Below are positions 7,638-17,455 of a stretch of 64,000 bases of DNA, one piece after another. Both the position numbers and the translations under genes were made by a program. The notes beneath the pieces are model-generated. The model had not been told where the DNA came from, ran no database searches, and saw nothing but the letters and a program-made list of their open reading frames with translations. How positions within the stretch are numbered: position 1 is the first letter of the stretch; each line of letters starts with the position of its first letter. The stretch covers positions 1 to 64,000 of the forward strand of contig NZ_FWXJ01000006.1 in the NCBI RefSeq assembly GCF_900176405.1, read 5' to 3'. The stretch comes from Polynucleobacter kasalickyi. Its GTDB lineage: Bacteria > Pseudomonadota > Gammaproteobacteria > Burkholderiales > Burkholderiaceae.

Positions 7638-8051
7638 ATGAAAAAAAATCAAAAAATATCTACTTATTTCATCAGTGGATGTTGTTTCTTCAGCGGGATA
7701 GGCGTTTTTATCTATCAGGATATTTTTCAGTTGTTTCCAACTGAGTATCGAAAATTATCAATTATTCATGGAATAAGCGGCCAAATATTTTTTATTATTT
7801 TTGGAATATGTCTAAATGGACATGCCCTTCACTATTTAAAAAATGTAAAAACATTAAAGTGGGGATTTATTTTCTTTGTCGCGTTGTTAATGAACTTTTT
7901 GACAGTATTTTTTCTTTACTACGGTAATTTAGAAACGAGGGATATGACTCATGTATTGCATGTAATATTTGGATTTGTGATTTTCCTATCCTTTTTAGGG
8001 CATATTCATTTTGGCAAAATTTATAGGGCATTAATAAAAGCTAAAATATAA
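7638..8051 (+). CDS. His-rich four-helix membrane protein, possible b-type cytochrome
   Basis: A 137-residue membrane protein, not assigned to a named family with confidence. The ATG at 7638 is preferred to the TTG at 7635. Four hydrophobic segments lie at about 10-28, 43-60, 74-94 and 104-123. Histidines cluster at the ends of helix 2 (H44, H62, H65) and helix 4 (H105, H108, H122, H124). The H108/H122 spacing of 14 is that of bis-heme cytochrome b helices. It resembles DUF4405-like or cytochrome-b-like proteins that accompany flavinylated proteins. Role inferred: passing electrons from the inner membrane to the FMN protein. Confidence 0.6.
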   Translation: MKKNQKISTYFISGCCFFSGIGVFIYQDIFQLFPTEYRKLSIIHGISGQIFFIIFGICLNGHALHYLKNVKTLKWGFIFFVALLMNFLTVFFLYYGNLETRDMTHVLHVIFGFVIFLSFLGHIHFGKIYRALIKAKI

Positions 8052-8099
8052 TCATTAAAGATAATATAAATTTTATGAATATTTAACAGGAGTGTTCTT

Positions 8100-8510
8100 A
8101 TGCCAGCAAATCGTGTTTACCTAACTCAAGACGACGTTTCAAAAATCCTTCAAGCTTCACAACAGTTTGCAAAAGATAATAATTGGCCTGTGACAATTTC
8201 AGTGGTCGATGATGGTGGTCATTTATTAGGATTAACTCGTCTTGATGGAGCTGCTCCAGTTACGACTTATATTTCTCAAGAAAAAGCAAAAGCTGCTGCA
8301 CTTGGTAGAAGAGAGTCAAAAATTTACGAGGACATCATTAATCAAGGTCGTACAGCATTTTTAGGAGCAACGCCAGTTTTACATGGTGTTTTGGAAGGTG
8401 GCGTCAATATTGTGATTGATGGTATTACTATCGGTGCGGTTGGTGTTTCAGGTGTTAAATCTTCTGATGACGCCTTGATTGCGAAGGCTGGAATTGCAAC
8501 TTTAGGTTGA
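8100..8510 (+). CDS. GlcG/HbpS family heme-binding-like protein
   Basis: A 136-residue soluble protein of the GlcG/HbpS (DUF336) family. Signatures are PVTISVVDDGGHLLGLTRLDG near residues 31-51, EKAKAAALGR, and the C-terminal GAVGVSGVKSSDDALIAKAG. No signal peptide is seen, so it is probably cytoplasmic. Members include a Streptomyces heme-degrading sensor and proteins of glycolate operons; binding and function here are open. An AGGAGTG ribosome binding site precedes the ATG. It follows the Fur-controlled cluster after 48 bases with no terminator visible, so joint transcription is possible. Confidence 0.82.
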   Translation: MPANRVYLTQDDVSKILQASQQFAKDNNWPVTISVVDDGGHLLGLTRLDGAAPVTTYISQEKAKAAALGRRESKIYEDIINQGRTAFLGATPVLHGVLEGGVNIVIDGITIGAVGVSGVKSSDDALIAKAGIATLG

Positions 8511-8540
8511 AAAAAGCATTTGCCCTCATAATAGAGGACT

Positions 8541-9911
8541 GTGATAGAAAATACCCCCCAAAATACAACTGAAATGAAAGCTCCAGAAAGCGATTTAATC
8601 GCAGATTCTGGAGTGACCTTTTCTTCCTTCCTCAAGTCAGAATTAATCTTGAAGGCAGTTGAAGAGCAAGGTTACACAATTCCAACGCCCATTCAAGCCC
8701 AAGCTATTCCACATGTATTAGCCGGACGTGATCTGATGGGTGCCGCCCAAACTGGAACCGGTAAAACGGCTGCGTTTGTTTTACCGATTCTTGAAAAGCT
8801 TTTGCCACTAGCAAATACCAGTTCTTCTCCTGCACGCCATCCTCTAAGGGCACTTGTATTAACCCCGACTAGAGAATTGAGCGATCAGGTCGCTGATAAT
8901 GCCATTAAGTACTCTAAATACACTCCTATCAGGACCGCTGTAGTCTTTGGTGGTGTGGATATTACACCCCAAACTCAACTCCTGAGGAATGGTGTAGAAC
9001 TCTTGATTGCAACCCCTGGCAGACTTTTAGACCACATTAGCCAAAAAACAGCCAATTTAAGCCAAGTTCAATTTCTAATCTTGGACGAAGCTGATCGTAT
9101 GTTGGATATGGGTTTTTTACCAGATTTGCAGAAAATTCTTTCTCTAATCCCAAAAAGTCGTCAAACATTGTTGTTTTCAGCGACATTCTCACCAGAAATC
9201 AAGAAGTTAGCTCAAAGTTATTTAATTGACCCTATCACCATTGAAGTATCCCGTCAGAATGCAACCGCTGATACCGTCACTCAAGTAGTTCATAAAGTCA
9301 GTACAGAAAAAAAATTACAAGTTTTAAAAAATGTACTGCTAGCCAGAAAAAGGCAGGGATTACCCAATCAATGCATTATTTTTTCGAATAGCAAAATCGG
9401 CTGTTCGAGGTTGGCAAAGTCTTTGGAGAATGCTGGTATTAAGGCAGCTGCAATTCACGGGGATAAAAGCCAGTTAGAAAGAATGAGTATTCTAGATGGT
9501 TTCAAAAAGGGCGACATTGATGCCCTAGTAGCTACTGATGTGGCTGCTCGAGGCCTAGATATATCGAGTATGCCTTGTGTGATTAACTACGAATTACCTT
9601 ACAGTGCTGAAGATTATGTGCACCGTATTGGCAGAACCGGTAGAGCTGGAGCGAAGGGTGATGCAATTGCCTTAGTGGATCCCTCTGAGATGAAGCTTTT
9701 GCAAGAAATTGAAAAATTAACGAAGAAACCACTGATTCAAATCCCAGCCCCCGATGTTTCTGGTGATTTATCTGCCGATCCTATTTTTTATTTGCCTTAC
9801 CAAGGTGCAACACCCACTAGTGTCAATCCAACCACTCCTGCAACAAGCGCTAAAACCACTTCGACGGTCAGAGCTGTTGGCGCACTATTAGGAAGTAAAA
9901 AAAAGAGCTAA
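8541..9911 (+). CDS. rhlE: DEAD-box ATP-dependent RNA helicase RhlE
   Basis: RNA helicase of the RhlE group, acting in ribosome assembly and RNA turnover. It starts with GTG after an AGAGGA site. The Q motif lies around residues 27-52, Walker A AQTGTGKT at 69-76, then PTRELSDQ, DEADRML, SAT (in LLFSATFSP), ARGLDI and the motif VI HRIGRTGR. The C-terminal tail of about 60 residues is low-complexity, rich in Pro, Thr and Ala, with a basic end (GSKKKS), as in many RhlE proteins. Confidence 0.93.
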   Translation: MIENTPQNTTEMKAPESDLIADSGVTFSSFLKSELILKAVEEQGYTIPTPIQAQAIPHVLAGRDLMGAAQTGTGKTAAFVLPILEKLLPLANTSSSPARHPLRALVLTPTRELSDQVADNAIKYSKYTPIRTAVVFGGVDITPQTQLLRNGVELLIATPGRLLDHISQKTANLSQVQFLILDEADRMLDMGFLPDLQKILSLIPKSRQTLLFSATFSPEIKKLAQSYLIDPITIEVSRQNATADTVTQVVHKVSTEKKLQVLKNVLLARKRQGLPNQCIIFSNSKIGCSRLAKSLENAGIKAAAIHGDKSQLERMSILDGFKKGDIDALVATDVAARGLDISSMPCVINYELPYSAEDYVHRIGRTGRAGAKGDAIALVDPSEMKLLQEIEKLTKKPLIQIPAPDVSGDLSADPIFYLPYQGATPTSVNPTTPATSAKTTSTVRAVGALLGSKKKS

Positions 9912-10804
9912 GCTATTAGTTGTGCGTCCCTAGTATTTTTTTGATCACGCCAGGCGCATACGGCAAAATGAAGCCATTCAGACAGGTGAATTGGTTGAGT
10001 ATCTGGCAAGTCTAAACCTAGATGATGTGCCACAAGCGTTAAACAACTCAAGATTTCTTGGTTAGATTTTGGCCATAGTGGCTTCGCTTTATTTTGTTTT
10101 GATAATTTATTCCCGTGCTGATCAAGTATTAAAGGGATGTGCATATATTGGGGAGTTTTGAAGCCCAAAATTTGCTGAAGCCATATTTGCCTTGGTGTAT
10201 TGCTCGCTAAATCAGCACCTCTTACCACGTGGTTAATGCCTTGAAGATGATCATCGATAACTACAGCGATTTGATAAGTAAAAATCCCATCTGCCCTACG
10301 AATAACAAAATCTCCCACTTCTTTATTTAATAATTGTTCGCCTACATAGGCATTTTCTGGAGTCTTTATTCGTAATGCTTGCTTGGCGTCAAACTGTATC
10401 GGTTGTGATCGACAGAATCCTGGATAGACCAATTCCTCATGAGTTGAAATATTTTTTCCAAGTATTTCATAGTGATCTTGAATTTTTTTTCTGGAGCAGG
10501 TACAGGAGTAAATCAACCCCTCTTTGATTAGTTTAGTTAAATAATCTGCATATATTTCATAGCGATTCGATTGAAAAATGACGGGTTCATCACTCAATAG
10601 TCCAAAAAGTGCCAGTTGTTGCAAAATCCCCTCGCTCGCGTCAGGTTGGGCCCGAGTGGTGTCAACGTCTTCGATCCGGACTAACCAAACCCCGTTGAAG
10701 GCTTTTGCATCTAACCAACTAGCAAGAGCAGTTGCTAGGGATCCAGTGTGTAAAAGACCCGTAGGGGAAGGGGCAAATCTGCCACGGTAATTAGTCAAAA
10801 GCAT
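9908..10804 (-). CDS. gluQ: Glutamyl-Q tRNA(Asp) synthetase GluQ
   Basis: A truncated GluRS paralogue that attaches glutamate to queuosine at position 34 of tRNA(Asp). It has the class I signature APSPTGLLHTGS, a zinc site (CTCSRKK and CRS) and KLSKQN in place of KMSKS, but no anticodon-binding domain. The ATG at 10804 (298 residues) is preferred over a TTG at 10831 inside dnaE. With that start it diverges from dnaE across 14 bases. It shares the queuosine pathway with queG in this window. The stop overlaps that of rhlE. Confidence 0.92.
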   Translation of the reverse strand: MLLTNYRGRFAPSPTGLLHTGSLATALASWLDAKAFNGVWLVRIEDVDTTRAQPDASEGILQQLALFGLLSDEPVIFQSNRYEIYADYLTKLIKEGLIYSCTCSRKKIQDHYEILGKNISTHEELVYPGFCRSQPIQFDAKQALRIKTPENAYVGEQLLNKEVGDFVIRRADGIFTYQIAVVIDDHLQGINHVVRGADLASNTPRQIWLQQILGFKTPQYMHIPLILDQHGNKLSKQNKAKPLWPKSNQEILSCLTLVAHHLGLDLPDTQPIHLSEWLHFAVCAWRDQKNTRDAQLIA

Positions 10805-10818
10805 ATTAAAATTGAACG

Positions 10819-13800
10819 ATGTCCGATCCAAAATTTATACATTTACGCCTTCATTCCGAATATTCAATTGTTGATGGAATCGTTCGTTTAGATGACGCAA
10901 TCAAACAAGCTGTTAATTATCAAATGGGGGCTTTGGCCTTAACCGATTTAAGTAATTTATTTGGGCTCATTAAATTTTACTCATTAGCGCGCAAAGAGGG
11001 AGTAAAACCGATTGCTGGTGCTGATGTTTGGGTTAGTAACCCGACCGATCCGACCAAGCCTTCTAGAGCGTTACTGTTAGTTAAAAACCATTTGGGATAT
11101 TTGAATTTATGTGAAATTCTCAGTAAAGCGAGTCTCGAAAATCAAGTTTTAGGCAGGCCAGAAGTCCATCCTGATTGGTTTGCGCAGCATAGTACTTCCT
11201 CATTTCAAGAGTCCGGTCAAGTGTTACTCTCAGAGGGGCTTATTTGTCTATCGGGTGGAGTTGATGGTGATATCGGAATCGCTTTACTCAATGATCAAAT
11301 TGAATTGGCCGATCAATGTGCTTTAGCTTGGAGTGCAATTTTCCCGAATAATTTTTATTTGGAAGTTCAAAGAACTGGCCAGGCTAAAGAGGAAAAATAT
11401 ATTCATCACGTTGCTGACTTGGCCAGTCGCTTGGATCTCCCGATAGTCGCTACTCATCCCATTGAGTTTATGTTTGAAGAGGACTTCAGGGCGCACGAAA
11501 CTAGGGTCTGTATTGCAGATGGTGATAAGTTAGGTAATCCAAAGCGGAATGTTCGGTTTACTGCCCAACAATTCTTCAAAAGTCCCGCTCAGATGCTGGA
11601 ACTGTTCGAAGATCTTCCAAGTGCGATTGAAAATACGATTGAAATTGCAAAACGTTGTAATTTATCTTTGCAATTGGGTAAACCAAAATTACCTGATTTC
11701 CCAACGCCTAACAACATGACTTTAGCGGAATATCTGGGTTCTTTGGCAAGGGATGGTCTCGCACAAAGGATGCTCGTTTTATATCCTGATGAGGAAAAAC
11801 GAGCTTCCGTTTACCCCAAATATTCTGATCGCTTAGACTTTGAAATTAATACGATTGTACAAATGGGGTTCCCGGGGTACTTCTTAATCGTTGCTGACTT
11901 TATTGCTTGGGCGAAAAATAATGGTGTTCCGGTCGGTCCTGGTCGTGGTTCGGGCGCGGGATCTCTAGTTGCGTATTCATTGGGTATTACCGATTTAGAT
12001 CCTCTGGAATACAACTTACTGTTTGAGCGTTTTCTCAACCCTGAACGGGTTTCAATGCCCGATTTTGACATCGATTTTTGTCAATTAGGACGAGATCGGG
12101 TGATTCAGTATGTTAAAGATAAATATGGCCATGAATCAGTAAGCCAAATTGCTACCTTTGGTACGATGGCAGCCCGAGGGGCTATTAAAGACGTAGGTCG
12201 AGCGATTGAACAGCCGTATTCATTTGTGGATGCAATCTCGAAATTAATTGAGGCAAAACCCGGTCAACAAATTACGATTGCTGAAGCGATTAAAGCAAAG
12301 CCGGAATTAGAAGAACTTTATACACAAAATGAAGAAGCTCGGCAATTAATCGAGCTTGCACAGCAGTTAGAGGGTATTACCCGAAATGTCGGTATGCATG
12401 CTGGAGGAGTTTTAATTTCTCCTGGCAAACTAACAGATTTTTGTCCCTTGTACGTTCAATCCGGCAATGATGAAGGCGCCGGTGTCATCAGTCAATTTGA
12501 TAAGGATGATGTTGAAGCGGTTGGTTTAGTAAAGTTCGACTTCTTGGGTTTAACTACTCTAACGATTTTAGACTTAGCTGAAAAATATATTCATCAACTA
12601 TATCCTGAATTAAAGGCTTGGCGAGTTGGTAATGTTCGTTTAGATGATCCGCGTGCCTTTGACGTGCTCAAGTCAGCCAATACTGTCGCTATCTTTCAGT
12701 TAGAAAGTCGCGGTATGCAAGGCATGTTAAAAGATGCCAAGCCAGATCGGTTTGAAGATATTATTGCCCTGGTTGCTTTATATCGTCCAGGTCCGATGGA
12801 TTTGATACCATCTTACATTGCCAGAAAGCATTTACGGCAAGAAGTTGAATATGCAGACCCACGTGTGATACCCGTGCTTGAAGAAACTTATGGCATCATG
12901 GTTTATCAAGAACAGGTCATGCAAATGGCGCAGGTTATTGGTGGTTATTCATTAGGTGGGGCCGATCTATTACGCCGCGCGATGGGTAAGAAAAAACCTG
13001 AAGAGATGGCCGAGCAAAGTAAGATTTTTGCGAAGGGTGCTATTGAAAATGGCTTAACTCAAGAAAAAGCAGATGAGATTTTTAAACTCATGGAAGCTTT
13101 TGCCGGCTATGGTTTTAATAAATCTCATGCCGCAGCTTATGCCTTACTTGCTTATCATACGGCCTGGCTGAAAGCGCATTATGTCGCTGAATTTATGGCG
13201 GCTAACTTATCGCTCGCCATGGATGATACCGATAAAGTACGGGTATTGTTTGAAGATGCCAAGTCAAATCACGTCAACATATTGCCGCCGGATATTAACC
13301 GTGGCGAATATCGTTTTGTGCCAATACGCCTTGATCCGAATAATCTTTCTGAAAAAGTGACGCACATTAAATATGGTTTAGGGGCTGTTCGAGGAACGGG
13401 TGAAAATGCCATTTTAGAAATCGTACGAGCGCGTCAAGAAAAGCCCTTTGAGCATTTATTTGATTTTTGCTCACGAGTAGATCGCAGGGTGGTGAATCGT
13501 CGTTCGATTGAAGCCTTAATTCGGGCGGGTGCTTTTGATGAAATTGCTCCGCATGGCGTTCAGGGACGTGCAGTTTTATTAGAATCCCTACCTAATGCGA
13601 TGACTGCTGCTGAGCAAGCATTGGCTTCAGCGAATCAGGTGAACTTATTTGATATGCCCGGCGAAGAAGGTAGTGAACCAGAATACGTTCAAACTGCTGA
13701 GTGGAGTGATAAAAAACGCTTACAGGAGGAAAAGTTAGCGCTTGGTTTTTGTATCTCAGGTCACTTATTTGATGCCTATGCTGAAGAAGTACGAAAAGTT

Positions 13801-14403
13801 GCAAGGGTACCTTTAAATAAACTCAGTCTTTCCTCTGGTGAGAAGTTAGTCGCCGGAATTATTGTTTCCCAACGAACCAATAAAACCAGAAGTGGTGTGA
13901 TGTACTCTCTTATGATTGATGACGGTACAGATCAAATTGAGCTCACTGTGTTTGAGGATGTATTTGAAAGCTATAGCGATTGTTTTAAAGAGGATGAGTT
14001 ACTCATCGCAAAAATACAAACAAAAGTTCAACCAGCAAATGAAAATTTTTCTGGTAGTACTAGGCATATCGTCCAGGCAGCGATGAATATTGCAATGGCA
14101 AGATTACGCTATGCTCAATCGATTCACTTTGCGATGACGAACCAAGTAAACATTCGGCAGTTGAATGATAAATCAGAAAGTTTTTTTAAACAGGTCCAAA
14201 GTGCTAAGCAAATGGGGGCAAAAAAACCCAATGAAGGTTTACGCATGACTGCCGAACTGACTTCATTGAGCAGTATTTGTGAGCTGGAGTTCCCGCAACA
14301 TTGGCGACTATATCCTGATGATACAAATATTCAGATTTTTAATAATTTGTTGCATCAAGTGGGAGTGCGTTCTGGACTAAAAATTGTCTACTCTAATCCT
14401 TGA
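10819..14403 (+). CDS. dnaE: DNA polymerase III alpha subunit
   Basis: The replicative polymerase. The N-terminal PHP domain begins FIHLRLHSEYSIVDG. The polymerase core has PVGPGRGSGAGSL and the catalytic aspartates in MPDFDIDF (D415 and D417), with the third expected near VKFDFLGLTT (about residue 575). Further signatures are YRPGPMDLIP and GYGFNKSHAAAYALLAY. An OB domain and C-terminal region that bind the clamp and tau follow. The length of 1194 residues is close to the usual 1150-1180. The start lies 14 bases from the divergent gluQ ATG. Confidence 0.97.
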   Translation: MSDPKFIHLRLHSEYSIVDGIVRLDDAIKQAVNYQMGALALTDLSNLFGLIKFYSLARKEGVKPIAGADVWVSNPTDPTKPSRALLLVKNHLGYLNLCEILSKASLENQVLGRPEVHPDWFAQHSTSSFQESGQVLLSEGLICLSGGVDGDIGIALLNDQIELADQCALAWSAIFPNNFYLEVQRTGQAKEEKYIHHVADLASRLDLPIVATHPIEFMFEEDFRAHETRVCIADGDKLGNPKRNVRFTAQQFFKSPAQMLELFEDLPSAIENTIEIAKRCNLSLQLGKPKLPDFPTPNNMTLAEYLGSLARDGLAQRMLVLYPDEEKRASVYPKYSDRLDFEINTIVQMGFPGYFLIVADFIAWAKNNGVPVGPGRGSGAGSLVAYSLGITDLDPLEYNLLFERFLNPERVSMPDFDIDFCQLGRDRVIQYVKDKYGHESVSQIATFGTMAARGAIKDVGRAIEQPYSFVDAISKLIEAKPGQQITIAEAIKAKPELEELYTQNEEARQLIELAQQLEGITRNVGMHAGGVLISPGKLTDFCPLYVQSGNDEGAGVISQFDKDDVEAVGLVKFDFLGLTTLTILDLAEKYIHQLYPELKAWRVGNVRLDDPRAFDVLKSANTVAIFQLESRGMQGMLKDAKPDRFEDIIALVALYRPGPMDLIPSYIARKHLRQEVEYADPRVIPVLEETYGIMVYQEQVMQMAQVIGGYSLGGADLLRRAMGKKKPEEMAEQSKIFAKGAIENGLTQEKADEIFKLMEAFAGYGFNKSHAAAYALLAYHTAWLKAHYVAEFMAANLSLAMDDTDKVRVLFEDAKSNHVNILPPDINRGEYRFVPIRLDPNNLSEKVTHIKYGLGAVRGTGENAILEIVRARQEKPFEHLFDFCSRVDRRVVNRRSIEALIRAGAFDEIAPHGVQGRAVLLESLPNAMTAAEQALASANQVNLFDMPGEEGSEPEYVQTAEWSDKKRLQEEKLALGFCISGHLFDAYAEEVRKVARVPLNKLSLSSGEKLVAGIIVSQRTNKTRSGVMYSLMIDDGTDQIELTVFEDVFESYSDCFKEDELLIAKIQTKVQPANENFSGSTRHIVQAAMNIAMARLRYAQSIHFAMTNQVNIRQLNDKSESFFKQVQSAKQMGAKKPNEGLRMTAELTSLSSICELEFPQHWRLYPDDTNIQIFNNLLHQVGVRSGLKIVYSNP

Positions 14404-14428
14404 AATAGCCTTCGCTAGCAAAACCAAT

Positions 14429-15550
14429 TTAGTTGAGTCCAAGAATGGTTTTTAAAGATTCAATCACTCGATGAGCCGCCAATTCCTCTAGGCATAGGCT
14501 GCGACTATTCGCATGATCATCACAGCCTGCTTTTCGGCAGGGTACGCACGCGTTAGGGCCTTGTAAGATGGTGACATTCGCCATCGTTTGCGAAAGGGCC
14601 CTCATTTGATATGGTTGTTTGCCCTTAAATCCATTCGGCCATGGACCAAAGTTGGTCGGAGGCGTTGCTCCAAAAAGAGCAATTGTTGGTGTATTGCACG
14701 CAGCAGCTAGGTGGGTTACCGAAGTGTCAACACCGACAAATGCTTTCACTTGACGAAGCAGGGTGGCCAGCTCGCTGAAGCTGACCTGGCCAGTTAAGTT
14801 CAGCACTTGACTCTGTGCTTTCGGGGATAAACTGTCGATGATTTCTTGGGCTAATGCAATATCCACGGCCACTGGTCCGCCACTAATTAATACTGGAATC
14901 TTGTGATGCGTGAGAAACTCAATAACAGAGACCCAATGGGCTAATGGCCATTTTTTATAGGCATTGAGGGGACTTGGGTGAATCAATACACTATCAGGTG
15001 CAATTTCAGCTACTAAGGTAGGAATAGTTACTGCTTGAGGGGTGTCGATAGAAATGTCTTGAGACACCTGTTTACCCTTGGTAAAGGGATTTACTAAGCT
15101 AAGTTTTTCAGTGACGACATGTTGTTCAAAATAATTAATGGGTACCTGATATTGTGTGATCCATTTTTTCCAGCCCCGATCTTCTCGTCCAGCATGCATT
15201 ACGCCCACTCGATTGGGGGCCGCAAATAAGCCATACAGATAAGACCGGTCACTAGGCTGAGTAATAATCGCCAAATCATATTGAAAAAAAACCTTTTTCA
15301 ACAAGGATAAATACTCTTTAAATGTTGGCTTAGGACTCGAACCGATGATGTGATGAAGATAGGGATTCCCATCTAAAATTCCCACAGCACTTTTAAATCC
15401 CAAAAAGTCAATTTGCGCTTCCGGCCAAATTTCATGGGTACGCTTGATGAGCGGCGTGGTAATCAGGGTGTCCCCAATTTGCCTGGTCGCAATAATTAAA
15501 ATCTTTTTGAATTGCGTATTCTCGATTTTTGCTGTCAAAGATGTTTTCAT
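14429..15550 (-). CDS. Glycosyltransferase family 9 (heptosyltransferase-like)
   Basis: A 373-residue GT9 enzyme of the ADP-heptose:LPS heptosyltransferase type. It has the N-terminal RQIGDTLITTPLIK and the C-terminal nucleotide-sugar site GVDTSVTHLAAACNTPTIALFG with NFGPWP. A cysteine cluster (CVPCRKAGCDDH and CLEEL) near the C-terminus resembles the RfaQ/WaaF-like subgroup. It probably extends the lipopolysaccharide inner core on the cytoplasmic face. It diverges from msbA, which exports the finished lipid A-core, so the pair is functionally consistent. I cannot assign WaaF versus WaaQ from sequence alone. Confidence 0.85.
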   Translation of the reverse strand: MKTSLTAKIENTQFKKILIIATRQIGDTLITTPLIKRTHEIWPEAQIDFLGFKSAVGILDGNPYLHHIIGSSPKPTFKEYLSLLKKVFFQYDLAIITQPSDRSYLYGLFAAPNRVGVMHAGREDRGWKKWITQYQVPINYFEQHVVTEKLSLVNPFTKGKQVSQDISIDTPQAVTIPTLVAEIAPDSVLIHPSPLNAYKKWPLAHWVSVIEFLTHHKIPVLISGGPVAVDIALAQEIIDSLSPKAQSQVLNLTGQVSFSELATLLRQVKAFVGVDTSVTHLAAACNTPTIALFGATPPTNFGPWPNGFKGKQPYQMRALSQTMANVTILQGPNACVPCRKAGCDDHANSRSLCLEELAAHRVIESLKTILGLN

Positions 15551-15590
15551 TATTTAGAGTTTAATTCATTATCTTGCGATAATATGCATT

Positions 15591-17372
15591 ATGAAATTAG
15601 AAAATCAACAAGTATTCGTTCGAGTCATCAGCTATTTAAAGCCATTTAAGGCAATGATTATTATGGCTTTATTGGCAATGGCAGTGGTCGCAGCGACTGA
15701 AACTTCCATACCCGCCTTAATGAAACCTCTATTAGATCGTGGTTTTACAGGGGGCTTTAATGAAAAATTGTGGCAAGTTCCCGTATTTTTAGTAGGAATT
15801 GCCTTTATTCGTGGCGCTGCCCAGTTTCTGTCAAACTATTGGCTCAATCGAGTGATCAATAATGTGTTGTTGGTCCTTCGGGAACAAATGTTTCGTAAGT
15901 TATTACAGGCGTCTACAGATTTCTTCTTGAAAAGTACCGCAGCTAATTTAATTAATACGGTCGTTTTTGAAGTCAACAATGTGTTAAGTATTTTGAGTAG
16001 CGTAGCCATCAATTTAGTACGCGATTCTTTGCAAGTCATCGGGCTGCTAGCGTATTTGTTTTATCTGAACTGGAAGCTTACTTTAGTGGTGTTTGTGATA
16101 TTCCCTATCATTGGTTTTATTATGAGCCACATTAATCGTCGTTTGCGCTTAATCAATCGTAAACAGCAGGACTACACAAGTCGCTTGGCCTATGTGGTAG
16201 AAGAGGCAGCAGCAGGTCATAAGGTAGTTAAACTCAATAACGGTCAAGATTATGAAATGCAGCGCTTTAAGACGATGGCGGAGGAGTTAAGAGTCTTTGC
16301 GATTAAAGCTTCTGTAGCAGGGGGGTTGAATCAACCTCTGACGCAATTAATTGCCTCGATTGCACTATCTGCTGTATTGCTGATAGCAATCATCCAGTCC
16401 AGTTCTATGGGGACTACAGTCGGAGAGTTTGCGGCATTTGTGACTGCTATGCTGCTTATTATTTCTCCTTTAAAACATTTGGCTGATATCAATCAACCGC
16501 TACAAAGAGGGTTGATTGCTGCTGAAATGATATTTGGCTTGATTGATCAGCCGGCAGAGACCGAACGACTGGCAGAAAGCACTATCCCACTGACCATCGC
16601 AAAAGGTCAAATTGAATTTAAGGATATCGCTTTCTCTTATGCAAAAAATCTGTCGGATGCAATTGAAACAGAGTCTAGAGAAGTTCTTCGAGACATTCAA
16701 TTAAGTATTCAACCAGGTGAGGTGATTGCCTTCGTTGGTCCATCAGGGAGTGGCAAAACGACCTTGGTCAATTTAGTACCTCGTTTTTTTGAGCCTACCA
16801 AAGGTGGTATTTATCTTGATGGTGAATTAATCTCACATTATCGATTAAGTGATTTACGCAAACAAATTGGTTTTGTGAGCCAGGATGTGATTTTGTTTAA
16901 CGATACGATTGCTGCGAACGTCGCTTACGGAGTGGTGCAAGCGCATGAAATCGACCGTGTAAAAGTAGCTGAGGCGATTGCTGCTGCCAATTTAACTGAG
17001 ATGATTAGAGATTTACCTGATGGTATCGATACCTTAATTGGGGATAATGGCAACCGTTTATCGGGAGGTCAACGTCAAAGGATGGCCATTGCTAGAGCGG
17101 TTTATAAAAATGCGCCTATTCTCATCTTAGATGAAGCCACTTCAGCCCTTGATTCCGAATCAGAACGACAAGTTCAAGAAGCCTTGGAGTCGCTCATGCA
17201 TGGTCGAACAACTTTAGTGATTGCGCATCGACTTTCGACGATTGAGAATGCAGATCGGATCGTTGTTTTGGAACATGGCAGGATTGTTGAACTGGGAACT
17301 CACGCAGAGCTGATTGCCTTGAACGGTCTGTATTCTAGCTTGCACCGATTGCAGTTTTCAGCTAGAGATTAA
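15591..17372 (+). CDS. msbA: Lipid A export ATP-binding/permease protein MsbA
   Basis: Half-transporter ABC flippase that moves lipid A-core across the inner membrane. A six-helix ABC membrane domain (about 1-315) precedes the ATPase. Walker A GPSGSGKTT lies at 383-391, then the ABC signature LSGGQRQRMAIARA starting at 490, LILDEATSALD and the H-loop VIAHRLST. The length of 593 residues is normal. It lies divergent from the GT9 gene. No terminator with a T-run follows; a hairpin at 17427-17456 sits against the converging rng stop. Confidence 0.93.
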   Translation: MKLENQQVFVRVISYLKPFKAMIIMALLAMAVVAATETSIPALMKPLLDRGFTGGFNEKLWQVPVFLVGIAFIRGAAQFLSNYWLNRVINNVLLVLREQMFRKLLQASTDFFLKSTAANLINTVVFEVNNVLSILSSVAINLVRDSLQVIGLLAYLFYLNWKLTLVVFVIFPIIGFIMSHINRRLRLINRKQQDYTSRLAYVVEEAAAGHKVVKLNNGQDYEMQRFKTMAEELRVFAIKASVAGGLNQPLTQLIASIALSAVLLIAIIQSSSMGTTVGEFAAFVTAMLLIISPLKHLADINQPLQRGLIAAEMIFGLIDQPAETERLAESTIPLTIAKGQIEFKDIAFSYAKNLSDAIETESREVLRDIQLSIQPGEVIAFVGPSGSGKTTLVNLVPRFFEPTKGGIYLDGELISHYRLSDLRKQIGFVSQDVILFNDTIAANVAYGVVQAHEIDRVKVAEAIAAANLTEMIRDLPDGIDTLIGDNGNRLSGGQRQRMAIARAVYKNAPILILDEATSALDSESERQVQEALESLMHGRTTLVIAHRLSTIENADRIVVLEHGRIVELGTHAELIALNGLYSSLHRLQFSARD

Positions 17373-17455
17373 AAATCTATCATTTTTTGGGCAGTATTCT
17401 GAGCCAGAAGTAAGGCTAACCGTCCTGTCCAAACGCCCTGATCAAGGAGTTTGGA

